Source: Psettodes erumei
Lineage: Eukaryota > Chordata > Actinopteri > Pleuronectiformes > Psettodidae
Length of the DNA: 64,000 bases
Assembly: GCA_016785225.1 (NCBI GenBank)
Contig: JAFBJZ010000781.1
Span: 3,968,001-4,032,000 of the forward strand
Reading direction: 5' to 3'
The translations under genes were made by a program, and so were the position numbers. This document shows, piece after piece, positions 35,823 to 50,800 of the stretch. Under the pieces are notes generated by a model. That model was given only the letters and a program-made list of their open reading frames with translations. It was not told the DNA's origin and searched no databases. How positions within the stretch are numbered: the first letter of the stretch is position 1; every line of letters begins with the position of its first letter.

Positions 35823-38800
35823 CTGTGTACAGAGACAAATAAACAATAGACCACATGTAAAAACATTAATATTTTCCTCACATGCATGGTGAATTGACAC
35901 ATTGTGCCACCGAAGCACACATAAATCTAGATTAGCCTGTTCCATTCAATCTGTACCATTATCCCAAAAATTAAAAGGGGTCCTGTAAAATTTATGACGA
36001 TAACCACAATACTGACTCTCATTAGTTTTAGTATTATTAGACTGCTCTCTCTACTCTGTGACTGTCATGCAGCTTTAGCAAAATGGCTATACACATTTTA
36101 GTGGTCATCAAATACCTATTTTTATGACTTTGGAATAAGCAAAATATATATTGTCCAAGAAGTGATAATTGTGTTCCCGCATATCACATATCCATTGCGT
36201 ATGTGCATTGATGCTGTTTTGAAGTTCAGGCTATTTTAAGGGTTTGGGTTTGATTCTCCATTAACTATCTTCATATGTGCCTTGTCATTACGAGGGCAAA
36301 GGAGTCTCAGCCTTCCAGAAAAGGGATATGTGGGATGTTCCCTTGCAGCTGAGGGATAAGTCAACCCACTAATTAAAGACTGGCGAAGGGAAAGTATAGC
36401 ATCAAATAGACTTCTGCTCCTTAAAAACAGCACTGTCCCACTTAGCTGCAGAGAGAAGTCCTCTATTTTAAAAAAGCTATCTTGGACGCTGACCATACTC
36501 CCATGGCACATATTCTTGGATAACAAAGATTTTGACTGTGGTGACTATGTACACAGGCATGGTATTCACAATTCTACTTCTACATGTAGATAATGTGAAT
36601 GAAAAACACTGCACAGGACAAGGTTCTGCGAAGAAGGAGAATGAATGTTATTCCAGATGTTTTAAAAGGACAGTTTTTGGTCACACTTAATAATGGCTGT
36701 CAAGAGTACATCTGAATAAAACCACCAGTGAAATTGACATTGTGACTGTGTTGGTCTGCTTTACAGCTGACTTATGGGAGGTATGATGCAAAGGCTGCAG
36801 TGGGGGCAGATTGGTGAGTTACTGTGTGGTAAACCACTGCTTCCTGTCCAATTATGTCCCTACAAATCTACTTATTTTGTGACAGAGACGCAGAGAGAGG
36901 GACACATCTCTGAATATGGCTGCCATAGAGGGATAAACCTTCCTGTGAGTTAGTTTTTTCTTCCCCACAATAGATTTAGGGAACTGTGGGTGAAAATAAT
37001 CAATAAACCTTGTGTCATTATCATTAAAGCATATGTGTAACTGCATTAATGATCACTTCATTCTTTTCTGGTGTCCCAGTCAGCCATGAAAAACACCAGG
37101 CCATGGAGTATTCAAATTTAACTTAAAAACTGGATACTGGCCTCATAGATGGCACCCATTGCTCCCACTGGCCCTGCCTGTACATTCCTACTCAGCCTGT
37201 AGACTTTATAATGGGATGACATTGTGCACATAAATCATGCATTCAGGCTCAGGAACGCTTCTACAAATATAAAAACTCCATGGATTAAAAATCATAACTC
37301 ATCAAACAATATTTGACCTTATTTGCAGTTCAAGGCATCCTACCAGCAGTTTTACTGCCCGATCTTATAAAGCTGGTCTACAGGAAAAATGCTTTTTAGT
37401 TCCGCGGTACCATGAGTGTTTGCAGCAACACATGAAGTCATAGTGGCAGTATCGTGTCCAGCTCTCTTAATACAGCAATGACAATGAACCTGAAACTGAA
37501 GCAGCTAAATGGAACTCAGCCATCTTGTACTTTTCCTACTCTAACATGTCAAAAAGTCCTCTGACATGTGAAAAAGACCAATGTGAAGCCGACAGTAATG
37601 AATTGTATTGCACATGTGGGGGCATCATTGAAAACTGTAAATGCAGTACTAACATGTTATAATTGCTAACATGTTATAATGCTTATTACACCAACCAAGA
37701 GATACAACCTCCTATTTTGGGCACCCTGGTGAATGTACTGTATGTCCAATATTCCTCCTTTTGACTCTTAAGCAGATAAATATTAAATACTAATATTTTC
37801 ACCAGCCAGTTACAAACTTTGTCTGACTGCCATTTGGTGGTCAACAGGTTGCATATATTGTGTCTATCAGAGCTGTTTCACTAGAAACAGCTGCTTGCTG
37901 TGGTTAGTATGATGATTCATCATTATGAGCAACACATTTGACATTACACACAGTCATTTGATCAGTTAATGATTTAAAAATATCAATAAGAGTAACTTTG
38001 TGTAGCCAAAAAAATGTACCTTTAAGGGCACCACTTGCATAAGGATGGCAAAGTTGGTAAGGTGGTTGCAGAGACATACAGAGTATGTCATGTTCCCATC
38101 TGAGCGGACACAACCTTTGTTGGACCACACTCCCTCATTTGAACTGAAAAGCATGATAATTGGTTATTCACAGAGAAAATATATTTAGAAATATATTAAC
38201 ATACCAGTGCTAACACGAAGAACAAATACAGTATATTGAAAATAATAGACAAGGTTTTTATGGGAACACAGCTGGCAGGGATCAACCAATATGATCCACT
38301 GTGGGAGGCACACAGAGAAATTTCATTGCTGAATTTACCAGGGCAACTTGACAGGACAATCTAATAATTCACTTTTTTCTTGAGTTTCAGGGAAAAGAGG
38401 AGTAAGGACAGGAAGCCTTTGAATCCAACTAAAACTCAGTCCCTTTTAAAAATGATTTATGCTTTCTAAATAGTGTTTTGGCACCATTTATCAGGTCACC
38501 ATATTTTTACAGATTGCTGTTGCTCATGATATGCCAAACTGAAACAGGAACACATGTAACCCTGGGTGTTTTTGATTTGAATGAGAAAAGGGAAATACAC
38601 CTTTTCCAAATCACTGGTCATTTCTTGTGATTTAAAGCCTAAAAGACTTAAGCAAACAATATGTGAAGAGTCAACAATAAAGATAAAAACTCTTTGGCAT
38701 CTACTTCAGCTACATCTGAATGAGTAATTGAAACGCGCTGTATTAAAATCGTGAACACGGACCCACCTGTAGTCCAAGAAGGCACAGTAGAGGAAGACTT

Positions 38801-41800
38801 TATTGCTCTGATTTAGAACCTGGTCTTGCTGTTCTTTAGTCTGAAAAAGAAAAGTTGCAGATTGCAAGAGAAAAGTATGTGGTGCAGGAAAACATTTCCC
38901 TTTGGGTTGTACTAGCTCATAAAATTACATGGTTGTTGTCCCAACACTAATAGTAACCTGTGTGAAAAATTTACTTTGATCCAGAAGACAGGATGAATAT
39001 TTCAGACAGAGAGTCTTCCAGGAAATGAAGACTTCAACTAAAGAGATCTGAGAATTGGAGTCAAAGGAAGACAAGACACAGATCGACACTAAGTGAAGGT
39101 GATTATTACACTGAGTGAAAATCCCTGTTGTCTTTACAAATCTTATTTGATTAGAAATCACTTTTTCCATGTCATTCCTTAATATGAGCTTTGGAGTCTC
39201 AAGAGACAGTGAGCTAATGGCTACAGAGCAAGAATGCAGTAATTGGGGCTTGGCCCTGGTTTCAGGTCAAACCACTACCCTCCTCAATCTGTCATCTGAA
39301 GAAAACAAGACTTCCATTGGCTGGTCGGGTGTATACTGAGAGACTCCACACCTCTTCTCATTCCCTAAGCCTTGACTCTCAGACTGAGCAAGTGTATCAT
39401 TAGATGGACTGTGTCTGCACTATTTCCTTCTGGAAAAAGTGAGAGTTAGAGTGAAACTGACAGTCAGGCTGTCTGTTTCCTGGCCCATAGGCTCAGTGAT
39501 TCATATTACAAAGCATAGCACAAAACGTTGACTTCATTGTGTAACCAAATTGCTGCTCTCATTCTGTCTGTTTTGCACATGCAGCTCTTCGGTCAACATA
39601 AAATGTGACCCTCAAGATGAATAAAATAGACTGATATTCATTTGGCCCTTTAGAACAGGCAGGACAATGGGTGCAAGACCAATGAGAGTGCAGCAAATGC
39701 ATTCCGTCATCACAAGCTGGCGACCCATTTTGAGGTACTGCAACCAACCTGGGTGAATTTACTGGTCCCATGTGGGCTTTAATACTTCGCACATCTTGTT
39801 GGGTTTTAAATAAAAGCAAATGGAAGAGAGAGAAACTGGAACTGGCAATTTTAAGCCTGGCTTTACAGTGTTACATTTGCTCTCTGCACTTGCTGAACCG
39901 TTACTGTTCCTGTGCAATGAATGAAGACTAGTTACGCACATTAAGTAAAAAATGAAAAACAATCCATCATCAGCAAACCAAGATCTGTACCAGACACAAG
40001 CTGAAATATATATTAACTAACAGACTGTCAAACATATAAAGAGTGCTGCTTGGCCACGCTTCCTCTCTAGCAACTGTCTGTTTGTGGTATGTCCAGCATG
40101 TGTTTTCAAGTTGATATCTTAGGAGAGGTGCAGGAAACTGAAAGTCACTGGCAAGTGTTAAAATGCACTCAGAGATCTGGCCCAACTTTGTGAACGCAAC
40201 CCCCCCCAACCAAGTCTTTATTAGCAACAGAAGGCCAGCACACGCCACCTTGGAAATCACTTTGAACATTTTTAAAGTGAAAGATAGTCACAGAGGAGAA
40301 GTTCAGAGTGACAGACTGATAAAAGAGACGCCGAGACAGAGGCTGCAAAATCATAGATAGTCACAGTGTTTCTGGTGCTTCAATATTGCTCTGTCTGAAT
40401 CAGTGCAGCTGTCAACCGCAGTTCCATCTACACTGCAACCACAACTCACTGACCCCTCTGCAGTGGTGGAGTGCAAAAATATCAAAAGTCAACCTCCTAC
40501 TTAAGTAAAGTACCGCGGTATTGACAGAAAAAGAAATCTATCAAAGCAAATTTACTTATTTAGTTCTTTAGTCCTTCTGAAAAATGGATCCATTCCTATG
40601 ACCGTGAATGTATTTTTTATGAGCTAAATTATTAGGTGCATGATTTTTCTGTTGTAGCTGGCAACTTAACTGTACTTCTGCTAGGTAGTTTGATCTCATG
40701 CTTATCAACCAAGGGGCAAGTCTCCTCCAAATGATAAACCTGAGAGGTCATGAGTTGAGTATCTGGTTGTATGCATTTGCTGTTAAATTTAAATACTTAA
40801 ATGAAGTATTAAAAAAATTAGGTCATTATGTACAATACTGGAGTAAATGCACTTAGTTGTTTCTTACCACTGCCACCTAATACATGGAGTGAGTCTTGTG
40901 TTTTCTAAGTTAAAAGAGTCATGTGTGAATAAAAGTACTGTAAATCATGATGCAATTGTTTTGGGGAGAACTGCCACATCACCATCAAAGCATACCTAGA
41001 ATATGATATTGTTTTACATAATGCATATTTAATGGTGTATCCTGATGACTTACTAATGGAAACACACCACAGTTAGCCAATTAGCCCAACACACCATAAA
41101 GCTGTCATTTAACATCAACATGAGAACCGCTGGCTGTCATCTGATGCATACACCCCTCTAACCCAATGCACACCTCCTCCTTTTGCTTTCTATTGACTGT
41201 GCCGATCCTGCTCGGTAAAATGACGATGGTTTAAAATAAACACTTGCATGTATCACAAAAACATTTAAGTCACAGATGCCATCCAGAACCCAACAATTTG
41301 TATAAATGGACCTCTAATGGCTGGAAGAGCTGGGAGCTGGAGCTGTGGTTGAGCAATCTTCAACCAACACCAACATATGCATGAGCAAACCCCGAGCCAC
41401 GGGCAACTCCTGGCCAATTCAAGCCTTAGCTGTCGACAGCTTGATTTTCAAGCAAGGCACAAATAAATAAAAGATGTATAAAGCTACACGTCACTCACCC
41501 TCCTTGTTTCAACACAGACAGGCTAGTGCTAGTAGAAATACAACCAAAAACCTTGAGGTATACATAGAGATGCACACGTGTTTCTCATCTCAAGCAATTG
41601 GTTAGCAATATGGTTTATTAAGTAAAAACTTTTTTTCACCACCTTTCACAGAAAATTGCATTGCATTGTTTTCTTAAAAATCATCATTGTGCACAGTCAC
41701 AATTTGCAGTCAACAGTCAACTACTGTTAACAAATTCAGGTGAAGAGCTCTAATTGAAATAATGTGAAATATTCTTCCACACATTGAACCAAAAATCTCT

Positions 41801-44800
41801 AGTTTAGTCAACATACAAACTTTTAACTCAGGAGCATGGAATGTGGTTGAATGCTATGGAAAAGGCTTGTGAGTGACTTTGAGTCAAGATTTAAAAAAAA
41901 TATAAATTATGAAAAAAAAATCTGCCATGCACCTACTCATTCTGTCCAGCACTGGCACAACAATATGTAGCCACAATAGTAGGCTTATTTTCTGGAGTAA
42001 AGGAGTCTAAATAAAGGCTTTGGTTGTGCTAAATTTAAAAAGCAGTGAAACATTACACAACTGCGTGAGTGAGTGATCTTCTCCTTTTTCTTCAAACGAC
42101 TCAAATATTTGAGAGCATAGAGATCCAGGGTGTAATTTGGACTGCAGCTTCTGCATTTGGTAGAGATATCAATTTTTAACAGTGCAGCTGCAAGCAGACC
42201 GCTGTAACAGCACTGGAACTCATCAGTGACACTTTACACGACCACAAAACATTATTCAAAGCTACCATTTTGTGGATGTGTACACTAGGTGTAAGTGTTT
42301 CTTAAACTATGATTTGACAGAGAGTCTGGCTAACATTGGGCCAGGGTTTGACAAAAGCTAAATTGTTCGGTAAAATAACAGAGAAACTATACATGCATTC
42401 CCCAAAGGCTGCTGCTATTAAATTTAGTAATGAAAGGACACACTTTATTGCAATATGTCTGGGAAAGGTATGGAGTAACATTAATCAGTCAAGCAGGCTA
42501 ACCCCCTCCCAGCTCAAACCTTGACCTAAACTTTGAGAAAACCTTCCCACCTTAGGGTCAGAATATTAATGCATTGGACTGATGGAGTGCAGATGTCATC
42601 ATTGTTTTAACAGGGTTTTTCAATCAGAGGCCAGACTTAAGCTGATCCATGTACAGCATGTCCAGTAACAATCTGATTCCACGCAGCAAAACACAACTGG
42701 CCTTGAGTGAGATCATGCTGTCAGGGGAAATGTAATAAGACGTGCAGCTGTGGTCTCAGCTCCGTCTCTGAGGTAGACACCGAAAACAGTGAGACGTGTT
42801 GATGGGCACGGAGGGTGTGAGGAAAACTGGGACAATTAAACAACCCCCCCAAAATTACTGAATTGTTTCCAATAAGGTGAGTGGTGGATCAGAAGTACTG
42901 TACCCTAGCTATTACTTCGGTCCAAAATAACAAATGTGACAAGCGGGTTTTTTTTTGGAACTAAACTCACATGATAATGGGAGAGGTTCTCCATGCTTGA
43001 ATTCATGTGTTAAATTCCCATGGGCTTTCGTATACTATAATGTTTCTCTGGTCTTTGGCCTGTTTCTGCGGGAAAAACATGTTTTTCTTTGAAAGTCAAG
43101 GGCTGCATTTTGAGCCTTTGCAGAGAAGTTTAAATGACAGAAATATTCAAGGTCAAATAAGGAATAACAGCACTAACACTTTCAGCTGATGATGTTCAGT
43201 GATAATTTGAAACCATGTAGCACTATATCACCATTGTATAAATTCGTGGGGAAAAAAAACACAGAATGAGAAATCCAAGAAAAGTGACTTTGGTGATTAA
43301 TCACTTGTCAAAACAGCTGAACACTATTTTCGTCATACCCTCATCTTAGCCTCATATAGACAGCACCAGGACATTTCCTGATTTCCTCTGGGCTTAAGCT
43401 TTGCTCTGTTCAGCACGTATTAAGAGGTGGTGGTGGTGGGGGTGAGCTTGGAGTGGTGATGGAAAGGGGGCGCTGAATGGGAGGAGCTGTAAAAAGAGAC
43501 TAAATCTTTTAGCAAGAGAGGCATAGCAATAGCCAGGCCGCCATCTGTAATTGATCAGCATATTGGCTCATACAGCCTGTGTTTGTATGTGTGTGTGTGC
43601 TGGTGTATGGTGTATGGATGGGTGTGGGTGGTTGGGGGAGAGAGAGAGAGCGAGAGAGAGCTTTCGCCCACAAGGCTTATGCTGGGCGTGTGCTGGGAGT
43701 TATAAAAAGATTGGCAAAGTAAAAAGCAGCTATTTTTATGGCAGAAAGAACTGATACCAGCACCGGCCTACACGATTAGATGATTAAGAGCAAATGTTAA
43801 CCTTTGCGTATTTATTTTCAAAGTTGCTGAACAATTAATCCATTCATTTCCCACATGTATAGGAAGCTCCAACAAGTCTAGACCGCTTTGTAAACAAAAG
43901 CCACCCAGTTTCCCTTTCTGCCCCTGACCTTTTTACTCACTTCTCACCAAACTCCCCTTCATGTTCATTAAATTGTGGGTGGTAACAAGTGTTACTTAGT
44001 CACTAACAGTTTTTGTACAATCACTTGGAGAATATTTGACCTGATAGTAATGCCTTTTTTTTTAAGAATTAAGAAAATGTTTTAAATATATTTAACTTGT
44101 ATGTAGAAGGGAAGAGGGAAAAGACTGAGATTTTGGGAAAAAACCCTTATTGAGCCCTTAAAAAGTTCAGAAGAAGCCCAACACCCTGTACAACAGTGTA
44201 TGAGTTGAGTGAATTGACATGTTAATAAGTTAGCTTTCGAGGTCCTGCTAAGCATACTTTTCTGTTCGCTCTAAGGCTACTTCTTTTTAAGTTAACGATT
44301 AGTTGTTTTGCATTTCATCACAAACGGAAAGAAAAGTAAATTCAGGGACAGATAGAGGCCACCAATGCTCTTCCAGTGCTGCCAACCTGTTCAACCATTC
44401 ACATCAGCCACCAAACTAACACATTGATTTATAAGCCTGTAAAGTTAGGCCTCCTTGTCAAAATCCGTTTTTAAAATCCTCTCATTTTTGACCTCATAAA
44501 TCGACTTTGCTCATGAAATCAATCTTTCCATTCAGTCACTTCATACCATCTGTGTAATGCCTTGACTGACGAAGAGGAAAGGGAGGGGGATGTCTGCCTT
44601 TTTATGTATGTATTAATGTTTAACTACAGACCCCAATGCCTCCCACCTTCTTTTTCCTTCTCTTCTTCTCCCATTCAGCCCTCTCAAACTGAACTGGACT
44701 CAGACAGCAGTAATAAATCACTGTTGGAGCCAGGGTCCAATCGGCACCACAGCTGAATGGCGTGAGAAAGCACGTGGGCCTCCAGCAGCCTTGATAACAC

Positions 44801-47800
44801 CTCGTCTGGGTATCAAACCCAGCCTGTACCACGTAAACGAGAGACGGCGGCATCTCGGCTCTGACTGAGTCAGCTGGGAATGGCATGACCTCAGTGGGTT
44901 TTTTTCTGTGAGCTCAGAGGGCATCAGTCAGGAGTGCAAGGTCACTCTGACACCCAGCACATAGCTTTGACCTTCAGTGACTGGTACCTGCCACGAATCG
45001 AGGTCGATGTCTCCATCAATCCATGCGATGATGCATTTTATCATGGGAGGTGTCAGACAGAGCATTTGGGTTTGAGCTATGACAGCAGGCGACTGTTTGT
45101 ACAGTACAAGAGGTGGCACACAGGATTTGTTGTAACCATGACAGCATGAAAAGACAGATGAGGGAGCTGACATATTTCTGCTTTAGACCAGTCAGACCCC
45201 CCTGCTAGGTTTTAATGAAGTCACTGGGTGCTTGTCTATTCTCAGGGGATAAACAGAGAGGTCAGCTGCAAATCACTTTCTGCAGCCCACTGAACTGGTG
45301 CCATGAGGGGACCTCTTTAAGGTTTAACTTGCGCAGACGGCAAAGACGGACATAAACAATGGTTGTAAAGGTCTGCCGCATACTGTGTGAGCCACCCTCC
45401 CTGCCTCCAAGCTGGAGAGGTGATAAGTACGCATCTACCAGCTGCCAAAGACATTAAAACTCCAAAAATAGTCCCTTTTTTGACTAAATCCAATGACAGG
45501 TCTGTGCTGCATTCCACTTATAGCAAAACACCCACTTTCCTGGACGTGTTCACAGCCAAAATCGCTGCGTGCCAATTTACCATGTAGCTCCTAAACATAA
45601 ATCATCATCCAAACTATGCAGCCTAACTAAAACTGAAAAATGCTGGCATGGTGCATTCAGTATGTGTTAGTAATAAGTATAACAGCTTATTTGTAATGGG
45701 CTAGAGAGGAAAGAATGTGAGAAACCTGTTTTATCCTTACATCAGAGGTAACTGCAATCCAACTAAAATAGAAACACCTTGACTCAACAGACAGCAGAGC
45801 TGGTGAGCATCTCCAGCACTCCTATAACAAAGGAGATTATAAGCTTTCTCCCATGGTGTCCACTAAAACAAACACAGTAATCACCGTCACAGGATCCAGG
45901 CCAGATAATTGCAGCATAAACATTTATTTCGCCAGGGAAAATGAAGGCAAATAAAGCAATATTGCCATGGTTTCATGAAAGTGTGTGGTTTTGATTTGTA
46001 TTCTTATGAGTGAAGAGAGAATTATGGCTGATGTGATTCACTTCAATAGAAAGTATTTAATTCTTGTAAAGGCTTGTAAATTAAACAGAACTACATTGCT
46101 GGGTGTTTAGTCAGCTGGTTTTGTTTACTGAATTGTTATTGCTATTGTATGATCTATTAGGCTATTAACACAATTCATTTAGATAAAAAATAACTTCGAA
46201 ATTCTGCCAGTGTGCAAACAATTAACAAAAATATACATGGCTGTGAAGTGCACTGCCACATTTCTGACTTTACAAGGAAGCAAGCTAATACGATACACCT
46301 TTTAAAGTTAATTTTCATCATGAGCTTCAACTCGATTTCCCATGGAAACCTGGAACAGTCCCTGCCATTAAGCAGGGAGGAAAAAAAGTGTTGTTCATAA
46401 AATAAAGTTATTGTTCCTTTCAAAGCACCCTAAACTTACATTTCAAATGTCCATAATCAGTTTGCTTTCTGGAAGCCGTATGCTCCGTGCGGGAAAATTA
46501 AGTTACTCTATTGAAAAGCAAAATAGGCTTTGCTCTTTGTGCTGGTGAGTGCCCAGCTGACAGAAACTCATCTAACATACGGTAAGAGAACACCAAAAAT
46601 AGAGCGGAGAGATTTCGTACGGGAGGAATCCAGCTTCTGTGGCCACAGGAAGACAGACCATGGCCATTTATCCTCTGATAAGGTGGGTGTCTCACACCCA
46701 ACAACTCCGCCTGCCAACTGGAAATGCTTTTTATTTTCCCGGTATGATTGACTCACACAGAAAGTAAATAGCCGATGAAGACGTGAGTCACATAAGAAGA
46801 CATTGGGACATTGTTTGGGTTGAATCTTACCAGATGATGTGTGAGAACAATCTTGATGAGCGGTGCTCCGGAGAGGTTGACTGACAAGGCGGGTGAAGGC
46901 TCCACCTTGAGTGAGATTAGACAGCTTGCTACCTGGATTTTGTGATCCATGAAATCTGTTGCTTCATTAATCCTAAAAGGCAGAAAAGACCAAAAAGGTA
47001 CAGAAAAAGAGAGAAAAGGATGGGTCACAGATTCAAAAAACTGAGAGAAAAAAAGAGGTCAAGAGAGACATAAACAATACATACAGATAAATCAGAAAAA
47101 AATTTCCCTCACATTAACACAGAGGTGTTACACGGAGCCTCTGCCCAGAGCAGTAGCATTTAAGTGGGATTTGGATCATCAGTCTATATAATCAGTCACA
47201 CTGACAACAGCTGATATGTGACATTGGGATCATACAAGCATCACTTCTCCATCATGATACAAAGGTATCCTCTCACCCACAGAGGACCTGGCAGCCACAA
47301 ACACCTCCAAATGTACTGTCACGTATCTGACATTCTGCACTTAACTTTGTGGGAAGAACATGCAAAAACCGAAAAAACAGCAGTACAACACTAGTGGAAC
47401 AATCCGGTTCAGTAGGGAAACAATAACTCAGGGGGGAAGGGTGGATAAAGAGCTAATAGCAGGGTGTATCAGTCAGTGGAGGCTGAGTGGTGAGATGAGA
47501 GATAGCCTGGAGAACAGATAAGGCCCTGGCTCTGGGCATTAACTGTCCTGTGGCTCAGGAAGCAGGCGTGTCTTTGGGTCAGTGGACCTTATTCCCCACA
47601 CAGGAAGTACAAAGAGAGAAGCTTCATCTTTTTTCTTTTGAAGGGGCTTGATTTTGATTCAGTAATTTTATACATAGCCTTTTTTTCCTCAATAAATCCC
47701 TCGTCAAAACCTAAAAATACAATATGGTTAGATTAAACTGGACCAACTTTAATGACTTTTGACTTTGGGTGTAGTCCCTTCCTCTTACCTGGTCTTAACA

Positions 47801-50800
47801 GGGCTGATTTCTTTGTAGTAGTTGTGCATGTTGTGGTAGTAGAGGCCAACGATGGTGGTTTGAGCTGAAGAAAAAAAAAACCTCATAATTGAATGTGAAA
47901 GGCATGGGCAGTAGGCAGGGAATGTAAAGCAGTGCTGCTAAAATGCTCACAAAGAGAGGAAGTTAATTAACACTGCCCTGCCACCGTACGCTGGCACCGA
48001 CAGGCTAATAGAACGACTGTATACTCGCACCAGAGTGAAAGGGAGAATGCCACAAACCATGTGGATGTTGGGAAGTCTTATGAAACCTCAATATGACTTC
48101 ACCAGGAGAGCAGGGGGTCTGATCCCCCACCCTTAATCTGATCTATCGTCCAGCTCAGTCCCACCTCAACACTGCAACATAAACAATTAAATTGGAGGAA
48201 ATCCTTAATGGTCCTGTTCCTCCTTTCAAAGGCCTTTTACCCGCGCCCCACTGAGTGTAACAACAAGCTTGCTGATGTCAAACAAATGTGGCGTGTATAT
48301 GCTGCAGGAGACATTTTAACCTTCCAAAAAATAATTTCAACAGAATGACCCACAGGAAGTCCCACAAGAGACCTTGAGGTGGCAAGGAGGAGAGAGAAGG
48401 AAGAAAAAAAAAATAAGAAAGCATCCAAAAACACCAATGTATCGCATTCCTTCTATTTAATTAGGATATAAAACCTCCCCTTGGAGTATTTCATACAGCC
48501 AGGTATTCAGAACTATGAGTTAATTAGGTCCCGGCTCAATGTGTCAAGCAATAACATATATTCCATTTCTGATAATAGTCCTTTAATGAATTATTAAAAT
48601 GGTTTATTCCAGTGCTTGTACGGCAACACAGTGCTAACACCGGCCAGGTGGAGCCAAGGGAATCTGACCTGAACACAAAGTCAAACTAACAGAGTTTTAA
48701 TGCCCACTGTAATTACTGCTCTCCTTCACTCCGCTATGTGAGTCCATTCTTTTTAATGACAGAGGAAAGTGGAGAAAAAGTGCTCTCCCTCTCATTCTTT
48801 CTGTTTTGAATAAAAGGGTAACTGCCAACCTTAAAACCATAGCTGGATTTCTACAGCGCACCATAAAGTCACACAAAAGCTCTCATGGGACTCCTGTCCT
48901 ACACTGTATACTGTGTTAGTCGGCTTAAATCTTAACGTAATAAATTACTGGCCAATAACAAGAGTCTCCCAGCTGGACAATTTTCTCTTGGCTGAATAAG
49001 AGCACAAATAATGTGCATTATTCACACTCAACCTAGCTACTATTTTCTATACAGAGAATCCTGAAAGATAGGAAAAGGTCTTTTTTTCTACATCACTCAA
49101 GACGTGTTGCTGAATTTCTGTAGTTTGTAATGTTTGCCCTTACACTGCATGGTGAAAGCCTCCCCAGGCACGGAGATGTAGTTCTTGCCCTGTGTAGGGA
49201 AGCGATAATGTTGCAGGTTGTAGTTCTGTGGGAGTTTCATCAGAGAGTAATCTGTGGGGGTCAGAAATAGAAAAAGTGAGAATTGTTGAGAAAAGCAAAA
49301 TGAGAAGCGAGCAACAACACAGCACAACAATCTGCTTTATCAGGGGTGGATCAAAGATGCCAAGCTTCCTTTGGTAGAAAGACACAAAGTAGGCTTAGTG
49401 GCAAACAAAATATTATGCAAAAAAAACAACCACCCCTTCCAGGCAAAGTGTTGGGGGTCGACTCCTGCTTATCTGACCCACATTTGTCCTCTGAGTAAGA
49501 AAACGAATGACGTCAGCTTGACGCTGCATGTCCATCTAGCCTAACCGTGTCCACACAAACTACAAACAGTGAGTCACCTTATGGAGAGCTGACACCACAC
49601 TGACCTGCAACAAAAGATGTTCCACCTAGGGAGATGAGAGAGTTCGGGCTGGGCTCCAGGTTAGTCACCATGTGTTCCATCACTCTGTCCACGGTCTCGA
49701 TCAGACCACTGACCACAGGGGCGGACTGCTGCTCAACAATGATCAGTGTCCACAATCAATTCACGGTCTGTTCTTTCAGTGCCCAGCATTGATTCATGCT
49801 GGCCTATTAAATTGTGTCACATCTTCACAACAGTTTTTTTCTTTCAAAAATGAAATCATTCTTCCCAGGTGCAATTTACAATTATAAGTCCTCCAATTTC
49901 ACACACAATGGTCAATTTACTTGTCATGCAATCTCTCTCAGCATATGAAACCAGTTGTATAAGCTATAGTCTAAGAAAATAATCGTGGTGATATCATCAT
50001 GGTAATCATTTAGGCTTTGACACTAAAAGTTTGTAACAAAATGTAAGTTACAAATTGGGGAGCTGAGTTGAAAAATGTTGGTATTTACCAGGCAGGAAGG
50101 ATCAAGAAAATGATGCTATGGGTGGCATTATGGCAAATACAGCATCCGGTGTTTTTGGAGCGTGACCTACAGAAACCTGACCTATAAAAAGGAATCTAAC
50201 TGGCTATGTGATCTGAAATGAATAGCCCTACAAAAACTTGATAAACAGTGGCATTTTTCTGAAGTGAATCTGAACAGAGAAGATTATCACAAGCTCACAA
50301 GAAGGGGCTTAACTGAACACTGTGCTGCCCAAGTTTTACACTGTCATACGGCAACATCTGTTTCAGTTTGTGCCTATAAAAACAAGCCTGCTTGCTCCGA
50401 GCACTAAATGTACTGAAACCATACACTTGCTCAGAATGTCTTTCTTCCAGCAATTATGTGTTTCTATATGAGAGCGTGGAGATTTTGCCAGGATGAGCGT
50501 ACAATACAGGAAGCTGCTAATTTACATTCAAAGCATTGTGTTGTAGATGATTTGATAGTCAGCAGTACTTTCTTATATGATTTGCACTGCTGTGTTTGAC
50601 TACATACTGTAATCCTGTGCGGGTACACTGCCAGATACTGTTATTGCTGCTGGCACCACTTATCCCAAAACTATGCAGTGTTAAAATCTCAAACTCATGG
50701 ATCTCTTAAGTGCCTTGGATTAAAGTATTCACCAAATTGCATATGTTACATTATGTCATGTTTGAACATTGCACAACAACAGTGTGAACTCATTTACCTC

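Noticed and set aside
36236..36526. 96-codon minus-strand open frame in an adgrd1 intron
   Set aside because: No recognisable domain, the adgrd1 phases join without it, and it has no suitable acceptor/donor pair.
37648..37685. Short direct repeat TAACATGTTATAAT... in an adgrd1 intron, considered as a regulatory pair
   Set aside because: Two adjacent copies of about 15 bp in AT-rich DNA are ordinary slippage products.
44620..44886. Possible tRNA-derived SINE with a B-box-like GGTTTGATACCC on the minus strand
   Set aside because: No convincing A box at the right distance, no tail repeat and no recognised SINE core; a single box-like match is not enough.
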